From NCBI GenBank assembly GCA_029532625.1, contig JARFXM010000009.1, positions 1,984,001-2,048,000 of the forward strand: a DNA stretch of 64,000 nt. Reading direction: 5' to 3'. The position numbers and the translations under genes were made by a program. The stretch is from Lomentospora prolificans (lineage: Eukaryota; Ascomycota; Sordariomycetes; Microascales; Microascaceae). Within the stretch, counting starts at the first letter, position 1. Each line of letters starts with the position of its first letter. A model generated the notes under the pieces. It did not search any database. It had not been told where the DNA came from and worked only from the letters and a program-made list of their open reading frames with translations. This document shows, one piece after another, positions 34,250-46,480 of the stretch.

Positions 34250-37200
34250 TTATAGCTCGCGGTGTCGACTCGAGCTACGACGAAGCTTCCGCTGCATCTT
34301 CTCCTTGATCAGCTTACGGCTTGTAGCCTCGTCATACCCAATGACCCAGCTAAGATAGAAGAGCCTAAAGTCGGATTAGTAAACGGGCTGGCGCCAATGT
34401 TAGAGCCTAGGAAATCACTCACTTCTCCTCGTCATACGCGCTCTGCCGCACATCCTCGAATCGATGTAGACAGTTCGCCCAAACCTCCGCCCTCTTGACC
34501 TGATCGACCGACTTGACGGTGTACTTCAACCGTGCGGTTACCGGCCTGTGGTCTGACACCCGCACCTCGTGCCTTAGATAGTCGATTTGCTTGATCCGCC
34601 CCCCACCACGGTGTAGCACGCGGTCGCACCACGCAGGCGATCTCTTCTTCTCGCTGGTGTCGTATGTGTCAGTCCCCACATCATACTTGTATGTAGGCGC
34701 GAACGTGATGGGCATCTCGTCAAACGCCCGTAGTCGAAATGCCGGGTTACGCCGCCGCGCTACGAGTAGCTGGTCGCGCTCGAGGAGCTTGGCCAAGTTG
34801 TTCGATTTCACGGCGCTGACCACCGTGTCGCGCGACATTGTGTCGATACGATAGTTCAGGTCGCCACTGAGCAGACAGAGCTCGTGGTCTAGGATCATTG
34901 TACCGTCTCCACCGCCCACGAAACTGTCCATACGAACGATTGGGTCTCTCTCCGACGGCAGGAGGGCTGAATCAAGGATGGCTGCAACATCGGTGTGTCG
35001 CGCGTTGGCTTGAGATTGACCAGCTGCCAAGTGGCAGTTGACGAAGCAAAGCGACGTGTCATCCACCATGAAGCGGATGATTACAGCGCCCTTGTTGCCG
35101 TGAAGCCCACCCATGCCACGCTTCACCTCGACGTTCTTGAGATTTCTTATCCTGTCTCGGACAGTCGACTTCACAAATATACATGTGAACAGGCCAACCA
35201 TGTGCGCCGTCTGTAGCAGGTGGTAAAGTTCGCCTGTGTAATCATCGAGACTCTTGAGTAAGAAGTCGCGCCAATCCCGATACTGATGGCTCATCCGCTC
35301 CTGCACGGATCCTTCCTTTTTGTCCTTCTTCTTGGGTTTAAAGAATCGCTCTAGCGTGCTATTAGTACAATTTCGATTTTAGGTGAAGAATCGAAAAACT
35401 TACTTGCGGTGGCGGTTTTGTCCTCAAGGTCCACCAACTCTTGGAAGCCAAATATCAAGATGTCAGGTCGATCCGCATGCTGTAACAGATTCTGGATAAA
35501 TGTCGAGTCCGTGTCCGAGTACCGCAGGCTGTGGGGTGTCGAGGCACCCGCATTCCACGTCATGAGCATGACTTTGAGGTCTTCGAATTGGCAGTACTTG
35601 GCGTCGAGCGACTTCATCTGCTCCTCGAGCCAATCCTCCTGTAAGAGGCCGTCCCACGCGCGAATCATATTGTCGGCTCCAAACGAGACGACCTGGGAAC
35701 GATCAATGTGATACGCGCTTGCCGGGTCCGCAATGAGCTTGATGACGGGGTTATCATGCGCATGCCACTCCTTCTTGACGGCCCAGGGTGTTGTTGCAGT
35801 GTCATAAACGCAGATGCGGCCGTTATTGTATCCGGCCCAGATGTAGGCCCCAACGCACGCCATCGAATTGATCTTATACGAGCTCACGTTCATGACCTTC
35901 AGACACGAGTAGTCGCTCCGCGAGTATACACTGACACGGCCGTCGGCGTGCCCAAACAACACCTTGTCCGGATCGGATTTCATGACCGTGCCGGCTGTCA
36001 CATCTCCCGCAATCTCCTGCACCAATGCCCTGATAAGGACCTGGAATTGACCCTTTCCGCTGAGCGATGGTGCAAACACTCGGATTTCCTTGCCCGTTAC
36101 GTGCCAGAGTTGGTCGCCAACAACCATCGAGAATGTATGACCTTTGGGCACTCTGTAAATCTGACTGGGGCTGCTGCTAAGACTCGGCACGCCGTTCTCT
36201 GTCGGGCCCCAGACGTGCAACGCACCAGCATCGTCGAGTGTCCATATCTCAGTAAAATGCCTGTACATCTTGACAATTTCACAACGTCCATGAGCATTCG
36301 GCTTAATGGATACCACGCTTTGCGTCATGACATCGACCTCCATCAGCTCTCCCATGTTGTTGCCGACCCATAGCCTAGCGCCCTCTTCGTCTACATGAGC
36401 CGCTGGCTTGAAGATTGCTGCAGTCGCCTTGGTGCCTTCACCGTGAGCTAGACTCATGACCTGCTCGCCATCCTGAAGGTTCCATGCCCTCGTAAGCTGG
36501 CCAACGCTACAGACATATTGCCCGCAGACATCAATCACTCTAGCGTCATATTTCGTCGCTATTTCATGAGCGCCCTGCTTGATGAAAGGAGGCCTCCTGT
36601 TCACATTGGACGCGTCTGGGTAGGAAAGAGCCTGTCCAGGTGGCTCTGCTCGAGGTGCGGAAGCGGGTGGCTGCGCGAGGGCGTTGGTAAGAACTTTGAG
36701 GTCGCCCGGCTGGCGATCTCCGGTGTGTTGGGGGGGGAGGGACCGTGTATTCGTACGAGTCGGAGGGGGTGGTAGACGATGAACTGACGGAGACATGATT
36801 TTAGTAGCGGAGGGTGGAACAGGTGGCGCGGAGGAGCTCTCTACAAAATTGGAATTAGTGTTGACCGTGGGTCGAGGAGGTCGAGGGGGTGGAGGTTTCG
36901 TGGAGGTGTTGATCGATGGTGGCCGAGGAGGTGCCTCAACGGAGGGTTGAGGTCTCGTGGGAAGGGCAGGTCGGCGTTCGCCCGTATACTGAGGGGAGAT
37001 ATTTGGTCTGGGAGATTGCTGGACTTCGCGTTCGGGCCGTCTAGCGACGGAGGGGTGGGCGGGAGGAAGCTCGAAAGTGTTCCAGCCCTGGCTTCGCGGT
37101 TGTGAATACTCAGACTGGGGTCGGGGCCTGCGTGGGACTGGTGGAGGAGCCTCGTCCTCGCTACTTTCCGCGCTGCTAGGTGGGCTACTGAAGGGAGAAT

Positions 37201-37976
37201 TCTCCTGCGTTACTTGTGGGGTGTGAATAGTTCCATTCTGAGGCCGAGGGGCAATCACGGAGTGCCTCGCCAAAATTGAGGGCTTCTCGGCTCGATTCAC
37301 AGGCGGAGGGACAGGCTTAATCTCTCGTTTGAGCTCCCCGGACCGACGCGGAGGTGGCGGTGAGGGAGGGGTTGACCCGGTTGTTCTCGAGAGCCGCCGA
37401 GGGTCCGGAGCTGGAGAGTGGGTCCGGCTCGGTATCTTGAATGTACGGGGCGAACTCGCAGGGGTCGTTGAGGCGGTGATTGAGTCTGGATTAAGGAAGG
37501 CGGTGTGCTCGCCAAGGTTCAAATGTGTGGTCCTCTCTTTGGGGGGTGATAGTGGAGGTTGGATGAGGACGGAGGGCGGGCGCATGGGTTTCAAGGGCTT
37601 TGGGCTGAGCGGAGGCGGGGGCGCGGCGAGTCGCGTGGGAGATCGGGAACGGGCATCCTCGGTAGTACTCGGTAGCTTAAGGCTATTGAGAGTCGGCCTA
37701 TTCTTAGGGAGTGGCGGCGGAGTCGGGGCGCTCTCTTTTTCTGGCTTTATTTCTCGCATCGCAACCGGCTTCGGAGCTGGGGATATCGGTCGTAGAGGGG
37801 TAGTTTGAGGGGCAGGGTTCCCCTCCTTCGCTTTGCTCATACTCTCAAAGTGCGAGCGCAGCGAAGAGACGGGTTTCTAGAAAGAAGAGTTAGAGATCAA
37901 GTTCTGTAGAGTTCAAGGGCAGGTGACTAACTATGTGTGAGGCATCTTGCCCGGTGGCCTTGTCGTGGTTGTCCAT
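34250..37976 (-). CDS. Proline-rich inositol polyphosphate 5-phosphatase with WD40-like region
   Basis: Four exons, 37976-37932, 37876-35404, 35350-34423 and 34364-34250, encode 1186 residues. The first exon gives only 15 residues (MDNHDKATGQDASHI), followed by KPVSSLRSHFE. Residues about 28-420 are Pro/Ser-rich with SH3-ligand-like PPPVPRR and PPPPRPPRP motifs. Residues about 446-770 form a beta-propeller-like region (AWNLQDGEQV, LWVGNNMGELMEVD, IWAGYNNGRICVYD). The IPPc catalytic domain begins near 779 with LMTWNAG, then ILIFGFQELVDLEDK. It continues with SGDLNYRID (about 1001-1009), SPAWCDRVL (about 1077-1085) and VSDHRPV (about 1104-1110). The family removes the 5-phosphate from PI(4,5)P2 and related lipids. 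Pro-rich motifs suggest recruitment to endocytic or actin sites; that is inference. The short last exon restores a conserved YDEEKLFYLSW end. Confidence 0.92.
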
Positions 37977-39830
37977 GGTTCGCCAGTCGATCCCATGCTA
38001 CCACTTGATTGAATTTCCGCGGATGGAAGTGGTCGAAACTACTTGAAAATGGCAGGAATGTAATTAAATGCGATTCTTAGAATACCTCTGCATGACTTAG
38101 CTAGCTGGGTATCAAGAGGCTCGTGCAGAGCGTGATCGGAGTGAGGCACAAGACCTCTGGCCTTGTTTTGGAGGGGTATGTCGAGATGGGAGGTTGGAGC
38201 GAAGGTAGGTCGGGCTTGGTGATGCTGGAAATACTGTCGATGAGGCTCAACATAATCGGCACGCCCCTGGAGATGTAGTGGGTTGATATGAGACGAGAGC
38301 GGGATTGCAGAGTGTATTGTCGACACCGCTGGGTAATTTCGATTTCATTCATCCAAGGGCTGTGCTCAAGGAGAACCGGGTGTCAGGTTGACGGAACGAG
38401 TGGCATATTCCCCCAAGTCTAAAAGCCCGATCGTCCGCTGGGATCGTCGAAGGGGTGAATACGAGCGAGCGGAGCCTAGGTATAGCAGGAGTACTATGGA
38501 TATTGATCAGCCTGGCGACGTGTATCGTCGGCTCGGGGTATGCTTTTGTCGAGGGGGAGAGGCGGCCGACTCTGGGGCAGAATGATATGTCGTGGAGGAG
38601 GTAATAGGTCAAGAGGGAGAGAGCCAGCGATGGAGCCAGGGAGCAGGTTTGGGAGGTTCTGCGACGGTTTCTAGAAGAAACAAAGGGGCGAGTACCCTTG
38701 CACACCAATTCTGCTGGAATGATACGTCGGCATGGCTGTGCGGCTTGTACCACTTGAAGATTTGTGGGCCACGTTCGTCTGTGCAGGTACCATACCATTG
38801 CCTCGATATTACAGGGACCCAATCCGCCCGAAATTCAAGCTGCTGGCCACACCACCCGGAAGATCACTGAAGGCCAGCTGTAATTAACATTCACGTCCTC
38901 CTAGCTGGCTGGCTGGCTGGCCAGCGATTGATCATGAGCTGGCTACGGGCGGGGCCACAGCCAGCGTACTTGTACGTGTACTCTTCACCTCCACCAACCC
39001 CACCGCTGCCACGGGAGGGCACTTCCAAGGCCATCGTTAGCTCGTCATGGGTGAAACAGCCAGAGGAGACTCTAAAAAATGCACGAGTAGACTGAAACAG
39101 GGACAGATGGCTCTCATCAAGATCAAGCCACGATTATGCCAGAGCGTGTTAGCTAGGAATGCTTCCCGCAATTAAGTTTAGTGTGCGTCGCATGCCACAA
39201 TCCCCAGGTATTCGCTGGCGAATATGTGGGAAAAAAGAAATCACCTGGGCTGGTCGTCTCATGCAAAGGTACGAAATGGCTGGCCAATGCCCGAAAATGT
39301 ACCAACTCTTCTCCGGGTACGTCTGCCAAGATTTCGAGGTCTGGCAAGGTGTGGGCGTGGCCAGGGGATCTAAAAACGGAAAATAATGCTGGCTGGCTGT
39401 CTACCTTCGTACACTACCACTGCTCGTATGCAACTAGTACCAGTGCTTGTGCCATTGCTAGCTTGTGCCGGTGGCACGGTGGTCGTCTTCTTGTATTGTT
39501 CCAGTTGCTCCTGTCTGCTCTGCTCCGTTCGCCCATGAACCGAATGTCAACCGACCCAGCCTGGCAATCAACTAACTGGAAAAGGCCTGAGTCTGGGCCT
39601 GAGTCTCGACCAGTGGTACGTACCCTTTCGCCGAGAAGCTTTCCGCGATTGGATATCGCCAGAGCTTAATAACTGGGCAACAGTTTTCCGATCCTCCCCT
39701 AGATCATCAATATTTCTTCCGACCTTTAATCCTACATGAGAATAATTTCTGTGTCTCCCCAGCGCACCCTCGACAATTCGAAATCTCATAATACCCACCT
39801 ATCTATTTACGGATTCAATTCAGCACAATA
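37977..39830. promoter_or_regulatory. Divergent upstream region, 5-phosphatase / DUF4748-like gene
   Basis: About 1.85 kb between divergent starts. It contains four tandem ctgg units at 38905-38920 and many scattered agctggc motifs. No coding region is supported. Confidence 0.45.
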
Positions 39831-40381
39831 ATGAACACTGTAAGTGCTCCATTCACTTGACGTGATGCTCTCGCCCGACGTCGCTAACATGGTCATCTTG
39901 TAGGTCAGGTCTTTCTGGTTAGAACATCTACAACACACAATCACGTATCTCCTATCGACCACATAGCTAACTTTACTACAGGTTTGGATGGGGCTCCCTC
40001 TGCGTTGGTATGCTGACGAACTTCGAATTTCGATCCTCCTGTAATCTCCTCCATACTTGTCGCTAACAACTTGCAGCCGGCGCCGGCGCCTACTACTTCG
40101 CGAAGAAGTCGATCAACGCCGATCGTGCACATAACCTTGAGGAGAGGAGGAAGAGGAAGCTGCGCAATGAGGCTCTCGCCGAGTCTCACTTCGGCTCTAG
40201 TCACGATGGGCGTAGCGAAGCGCCACGAACCGATGCCGTCGGCTCCCCTGCCCAGGAGTCCAGCCAGGACCCTGCGCCCACCCGCCACGCGCCTGAGAAC
40301 GAGCACCAACGAGTCTACGAGAAAAGTAAATTCGAAAGCGAGAAGCCTTTCGTGAGTCGCAAGGGAGATAGGTTCGCTTAG
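39831..40381 (+). CDS. Small DUF4748-like single-pass membrane protein
   Basis: Proposed four exons, 39831-39839 (9 bases), 39904-39908 (5 bases), 39982-40007 (26 bases) and 40077-40381, encode 114 residues. The N-terminus reads MNTVRFGWGSLCVAGAGAYYF, then AKKSINADR, which matches the short YYFAKKSINADR signature of a fungal family I recall as DUF4748. The first about 20 residues form a hydrophobic helix. The next segment is charged (EERRKRKLRNEALAE) and the tail is polar. Splice sites GTAAGT, TAG/GT, CAG/GTATGC and CAG are all standard, and the frame closes only if the 5-base exon (gtcag) is used. The two last exons are secure; the first two rest on frame and splice consensus. A mitochondrial or ER location is plausible but unproven. 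Confidence 0.72.
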
Positions 40382-41022
40382 GATGGTCACACCAGGCCAA
40401 TTGAAGATCTGGGTAGTAGGGTCACAAGCAATACTGGGTAATAGAAAATGTTAGGCCGCCCCTTGTCTTCCCTAACAATGGTTCGCTATGTGGATACATG
40501 CGTGGGTGTCTGTTTGGGGGCGTTTGGGGCGTTGAGGTCTCGCTACCTCGGAAAAACGAGGAGAATAATAATCAGACCATCTCCTGCCGGCATCTGCCGA
40601 AGATGGCAGACCCATGGCTGATGGTGGCCACAAGAGCCGCCCAAAAAAAGCTTGTAATTTGAGTGTTCAAATACATCAATTGTCTGTTATATGCCTTTAC
40701 AGCTATGTATCCTCCCTTCATCATCGACAAAAACACCACACTCTCGAGCTTACTCCCTCGCTCTCTGTGTCCTGTCGTGGGAGGCGCATCCCACCAAGAT
40801 TAACCAGATGCTTGCTCATCTTATCAGATTACCCTGGAATTACCCGTTCCAGCGCTAGTCCGACTGGAAGCTGCACCAAACGTTTACTAACCCACTACAT
40901 ACGTCTCTTCACTTCATCTTTCTTGCCCCCAAGTTCACACGAAAGTATCGCCAATGAGAGTAATTTTGGTCATTGTAGCCGTATAAGAGGCCTTTACGTT
41001 CATCGCACTCCCTTTCGACGCC
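40382..41022. other. Intergenic region upstream of the CID/RS protein
   Basis: About 640 bases with a pyrimidine-rich promoter and leader. No other feature seen. Confidence 0.5.
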
Positions 41023-42966
41023 ATGGCATCCCCCGAACTCGCCATCTCGAAAGCAGCCTTCTCAGCCGCGCTCCTCCGCAAAGATCCCGTCCTGCCCGCA
41101 ACTTGCACCCGTGAGGACGTCGACACCTTCCACTCTCTTTTCCAGGACGCCGTGCGGCAGTGCTCTCCTCAAAACGTTCAGGTTTGGCACATCTATTCTC
41201 CACGGGCGCCCGACGCCCTCATTCCCCCACCACCCTCTCCTCTTTCCCCCATGCGACGCCTTCGCGTTAATGCGTGAGGGCGAGGGGTAGGTTAGGGGAG
41301 GTTGAATGAAAACTTATGCGTGGACCCGATAGAGGCTAAATCCTTGATTCTCATATTCTTTTCTCTTTCACAGAAATGCAAGCGCTGGATCCTACACAAT
41401 ATCGTACGGTCGCCGGCACGGTCCGCCGCGCTGAGCAAGTATCTCGCCGCGGCGGCTAGTTCATTCGACGATAAGCAGGGGAACGGTGGCGGGAAAGTCG
41501 GTCCCTCGGCGAAGCGCAAACGACTTTACGTCTTGTACCTGCTGCATGATGTTCTGTACCACACGAAGTTCAGATACCCAGGAAACGACGACTTCCTGAA
41601 AAACATACGGCACTATCTTGCCCCGTTATTCACGGCTGTCGCCTCGTTTCAGAATGCGCCGAAACACTTGGCCAAGGTGGAGGACCTTCTCGCTTTTTGG
41701 GAGGAAAAGAACCTGCTAGAACATGGCGAGGTTCAAACACTCAAAGATATAGTGCACAATGCAGCTTTCGCCGAACCAAAGCCAGCTGATACCACAGTCG
41801 GAAGCATGAACACGAGTGGGAAAGCTTCGAAGGAAGCTCCGTTTGTGCTACCGCCCCTGCACGGCGATCCTTCCATGGCGTGGTTCGACCTCCCGGCTGC
41901 GAACTGGCTACCTCACCTTACCCCAAATTCCACTAAGCCAATGAAGCCCGACATGATTCAACCTCTACAGCTCTCCCCGGGTCCGGCCGATAAAGAAGTG
42001 GTCGATGCCGTCAAGTCTCTACTCTACAAAGTAGATCAGATCTTTGCGAAAGATAAGAGGTGGCACGACGAACCCCACCGGGATTTGAACGAAATGGGCG
42101 AGTGCGTTATTCTTGACGAAGTGACGGGCGAAGTCATTGGGGGCGAGACTTACTACGGATGGTCAAGGGAGTTCTGTAGAAAGATGAAAGATCGCAGAAA
42201 GAAGCCTCAGGGCGGAAACGGGGCCGAGCTCCGAGGCCGTCGATCATGGCGATCTAGCAGCCGTTCCAATTATCGATCGCGCTCAGGATCTCGAGGAAGG
42301 TCCGTGAGCCGTACTCCCTCCTCACATGCCCCCAAGCGAAGGAGGCTTTCCGAGTCATACAGCAGAGACCGAAGCGGGGAGAGGGAATCAAGTCGTCGGA
42401 GAGGCCGGAGCCCAACCCGTAGCGCCAGTCGCAGTCGAAGCCGTAGTCGTACCCCTCGGCGCAGTATCAGTCGCGACCGCTACCACCGCCACCCTAGTTC
42501 CCGCCGTGAAAAGAGATCGAGGACCCCTTCTCCCTCGAGGACAAGGGCCGATCGACGCCGGGACTATCAAGATAGACGCAGTCCGTCACCCCCGCGTGCT
42601 AAAGGGAATCCCGCCCTAGGCTTCGGATCCGCTCAGCATCAGCAGCCGCCCTACGGCAACCAAGCCCAGGGCTTCGTGGGATTCCCTCCCAACCACGCAA
42701 TCCCACCTCCTCCACCGAACTTTTCAGGCCAGTGGCCGCCGCCTCCGCCTCCGCCAGGCGGTCCCGGTTGGAATCCGGCAATGATGGGAGGTAGCATTTC
42801 TATGCCACCGATCCCTCCTCCGCCTCCTCCTGGTATGCCGGGTACTTGGGGGGTTGGCGCTCCCCACCACAGCCCTCAGGGCCAGTATCCTTCCTATGGC
42901 CGCGGTGGAGGGAATCCGGGCTACCGCGGGGGATATGGAGGTAGAGGTAGGGGCAGGGGTTGGTAG
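41023..42966 (+). CDS. CID-domain RS/RGG-rich RNA-processing protein (CHERP-like)
   Basis: Two exons, 41023-41181 and 41374-42966, encode 583 residues. Residues about 5-155 resemble a CID (RNA polymerase II C-terminal-domain interaction) fold: ISKAAFSAALLRKDP, KCKRWILHNIVRSP, LYVLYLLHDVLYHTKF, HLAKVEDLLAFWEEKNLL. A conserved middle block reads FDLPAANWLPHL and VLDEVTGEVIGGETYYGWS-like sequence. Residues about 305-430 are an Arg/Ser repeat region, then a Pro-rich stretch (IPPPPPNF, WPPPPPPPGG) and a C-terminal Gly/Arg tail (GGYGGRGRGRGW). CID with RS region is found in splicing-linked proteins such as CHERP. A role coupling transcription to splicing is inference. The 192-base intron lies inside the CID domain at phase 0. 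Confidence 0.85.
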
Positions 42967-44041
42967 AATCCTTGAAGATGCGAGAATCTTTTGGGGTTAG
43001 TTAGGCAGGACGATTCGAGAAGACAGTTGATATTGTACAAGTAAATAAAACTTGTGTATTGAAGAGATACCATGTTCAAATCACCAAGTTACTATTATTA
43101 TCTACATTTGATTTCGTATTTCACCAACTGCAGCTACAAGTGCCACCTCACACAATAAATACCTTGGTCAAGCACAACATGGAAGGCAGCCGTCTTGACA
43201 ACTAGACATCTAGAGATCGCCCAAGAGCATCACCTCGTGATCAATCTTTGAAAACTACCCTCTTCATTCCATTCTTCTCGAGCTAACTTTTTTTTTTTAA
43301 TAGGGTTACGTCGCTGCTCAACTCTATTTCGACTTCTTTTATGCCTGTTGAGAACCATCCTTGGTTTCACCGCTAAGGCCGCTCATATCGACTCGTAGAC
43401 CACTCAAACTCGGCTCATTGAGGGCTGCCTCATCCTCTAAGTACAGCCTTAACCTCGCCTTTGGTTCCACTTCCAGTATCTATAAAGCCTTCTTCGCCAG
43501 AGCAGACCGGCGTTTACCAGTTGGATGGACGCAGCTTCCCTGGAACTCTTGCATACCGGGAGAAGCAAGTTTTGCATATCATGTGTTCGAAAACCTCATC
43601 AGTCATTATATTTCGATGCGAGCTAATCGACATAGCGTCATACTCAAAATCAACAATGGCGGCACTCCTACTTTGGCATCTTTTGCCGACAGAGAGCAGG
43701 GAAGTGAAGGGGGAAGGGCATGGATGGAGAATGGGGACAAAGAGCCGGAAAGGGTCAAAAGACACTTCTCCGCGGGTGCGGGAGACGAAGCAGAGAAATC
43801 ATATGGGGTTAGGGTAATAAATGGCTCAGAAGCGAAGTCTTTAGAAGAGATCATCAACCAAACGCAGCCCCCGAGAACCAGAAAAGGTATGTATCAAGCG
43901 AGGTCCGACTCCCCAAGTCTTTTAGCAGGACGCCATGTTTGTTCGAGATGAAACGAGAGAGACAGGAGCCCTTTAAACGCCAGTTATTAGAAAGGAAATC
44001 AAAAAATTCAACACCCCTTCACTAAACGTGCCGCCTCTCCA
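42967..44041. other. Convergent 3' flanks of the CID/RS gene and RTS1
   Basis: About 1.07 kb. A 196-codon open frame on the plus strand (43361-43951) has no ATG-led conserved domain, and it lies in what should be 3' flanking DNA of both genes. No other feature recognised. Confidence 0.45.
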
Positions 44042-46480
44042 TCATCGCCCACTCCGTGCGGAGCCTGTAGACGGTTGCCTCTCGTGAAGGGCGGGAAGAC
44101 GCTCCCTACGGTCGCCGTCCTGGAGCTTCAACGAGTCCAGCCGCTTCTGATTGTCTTCGGTGGCCGGATCGACGTCACCGGGCCGCGAGAGGGAACTGGA
44201 GTGGCCGCGACCATTGGCACCGTTTATCGACCGTCGCTGATTAGCCTGATCGGTAATGGCCTGCCACTTTCGTTGCCTCATACTTTCGCGCGCCGCAGCT
44301 GAGTTCTGTTGCTCAGTGTACTCGTGGGAACAGTCGTCAAATAGCTGGGGGTTGATTTCCATGAAGAGCTTCATCGCGTTGTACACCATTCCATGAATGG
44401 TCCTGATATTTTACGTTAATCGGGTTTTGACAGTCGGACGGGGTTAGGGTCTGGCGCGCTTGCTTACCTATTCCAATGTCCCTTGGAGTTTTCGTACAGC
44501 GGAGCGAACATGATTGGGAGGATAATTTCAACATTATCGCTCACCAGGTTGCAGAAATACTCATTGTTCCAGAAGTAGAGAGCACGCTCAGCAACCTGGA
44601 AGTGGGGGCTAGCCACCGACTTAGCCAGTTGATGGAACAATGGCTCTTGGACTTTGGCAAATTCGGCAGGATCCATGACCTCGAAAATATCCTCAACCTC
44701 GTTAAGGAACATGACTTCCTTCGTACTATTGACCTTGGGCCAGTAGCGGAGCAGTCCGAGGACAACCTAAAAGAGCGGGTCAGCGGCGATAATATCCCAA
44801 TAGACCGCTTGGTGCCGCAACGTTTGACCACGGGAGGTACATGAGGGGCCGAGAATTGAATAGGTCAGACTTACCTCTTCAGTAAGAGAAGCATCCTTCT
44901 CAAGGAACTGCACAATACAGTAGGCGAGCTGAGGGTGGTACATGCTGAGACTCTTGACCTTATGAAGGGGCAGGAGCACGCGGGTGAGGAAGGTTTTGTG
45001 CTCCTCCTTCAGAGGTAGCGCGAATCCATTGATAATAGATCCAAGAATCTCCAAGAGCTCGGCAATACCGTTGAACCTCTCGGTCTCATACGTAAACTGG
45101 AAGAACACATTGTTGATAGACTTTCGGATAAAGGATCGCAGGTTTAGGAACTTTCCATAGATACGATGGAGCGTAGTCTTCAGGAAATCCCTCTCGCGGG
45201 GATCTTCAGAGTCGAACAGCTCGAGAAGCTGTAAGACGAAGCTGTGATCGATGTAGGCCTTGGCAATATTGGTGTTGAAGTCTTGGCTCTCGATGAATCG
45301 GAGGAAGAACTCATAGACGACCTGAATATGAGGCCAGGCAACCTCAAGAACCGGCTCGTCCTCCTCCGGGTCAAATGCCTCCCCTTGGGGGTTAACCGGG
45401 GGAGGAATAGGACGGAAGAGGTTCTTGGCAAACATCTCTACCACTTTGGGATACATGGGCTCGACGATAACCTGGCGGTTGTTGGCGACGTAGTCGAGCA
45501 GCTCGTGTAGAGCAAGCCTCTTGATCTCCTTCGACTTCATATCGGCACTAGCATCGTTGAAATCGAAGATGACGTTACACTGGTCGATCTTCTGCATGAA
45601 GAGTTCCTGACGACGATTGGGAGGCACATCGTGGAAACCGGGAAGTTTCTCCAATTCGCGATGGGGCGAAATCTCGAAGCGGGACGAGTGCTGTCGCTTA
45701 GGGGTCCTGAGGCCCTCAGGAACGACGTCCTTGGGGGTCATCTGGTGGATTCGGTCATACATCAGGGACTTGCCAGCCTTGGGAGGGGCTAGGTCCCCAG
45801 GGAGGGTTTCCGTCGCGCCGGGGGGAGGGACATGCTGCTACAAGAGATTGTTAGTGACAAAAGATATGGAACGAAAACCCAATACCTAGACAGTAAAATG
45901 CACCGGACCATGATTGCTAAACATAAGGCGCATGGCAAGCAAGATGATGGGAAGGAAATTTCTCAGATAAATCGGGCCGAGTACTGGCCAAGGGAAGGAC
46001 CTACCATCGGAGAGGGGCTGACGATGACGGTGGGAGGTAGAGAGCCAAGTCGGGAAGGGGTACCCTGTCCATTTGTCGCAGTCGCTCCACCAAGTCTGTC
46101 CGGGCTACTCTGAGATCCCAGCGCGGGCAATTGCGGTGCTTGCTGGTTCGCAACATCACCAGCTCGGAAGGCGGTGCTAGGCGGCAACGGCTTATTTCGG
46201 ATATCGTTGAGTGTCGACGTGGACGAGGCGGGCGTGAGGACAGGGGATTGGTTAGAATCACGGGAAGAAGCCGGCGAGGCTGCTCCATCTTTCGCTTCCT
46301 TATTCTTCTTGGAGGACTTGTTAGGATCCTTTCCTCGAGAGAGCTTCACGATGACGCGAGAGTTAGCAACAGGCCTGGCAAACACAAGTCTAAATCATGG
46401 AGCGGGGCGCGCGGACGCCCATTTGGCAATACAAGGGAAACGAAAATGCATACACTTACGACTTTCTGGAATCGCTTCAT
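44042..46480 (-). CDS. RTS1: PP2A regulatory subunit B' (B56 family)
   Basis: Five exons, 46480-46460, 46343-46005, 45837-44875, 44766-44468 and 44402-44042, encode 660 residues. Exon 1 gives only MKRFQKV and joins LSRGKDPNKSSKKNKE, the basic start typical of fungal B56 proteins. Residues to about 160 are Ser/Pro-rich and disordered. The B56 HEAT-like core runs from about 185 to 570. It includes LPGFHDVPPNRRQELFMQKI, CNVIFDF, ALHELLDYV, WPHIQVVYEFFLRFIE, FDSEDPRERDFLKTTLHRIYGK, HPQLAYCIVQFLEKD, and RALYFWNNEYFCNLV. The tail is polar. It directs PP2A to substrates in stress response, cytokinesis and chromosome cohesion (family knowledge). The micro-sized first exon was chosen because the longer open frame upstream of LSRG has no usable start. 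Confidence 0.93.

Noticed and set aside
43361..43951. 196-codon open frame between convergent genes
   Set aside because: Non-ATG opening, no domain, and it lies in the expected 3' flanks of both neighbours.
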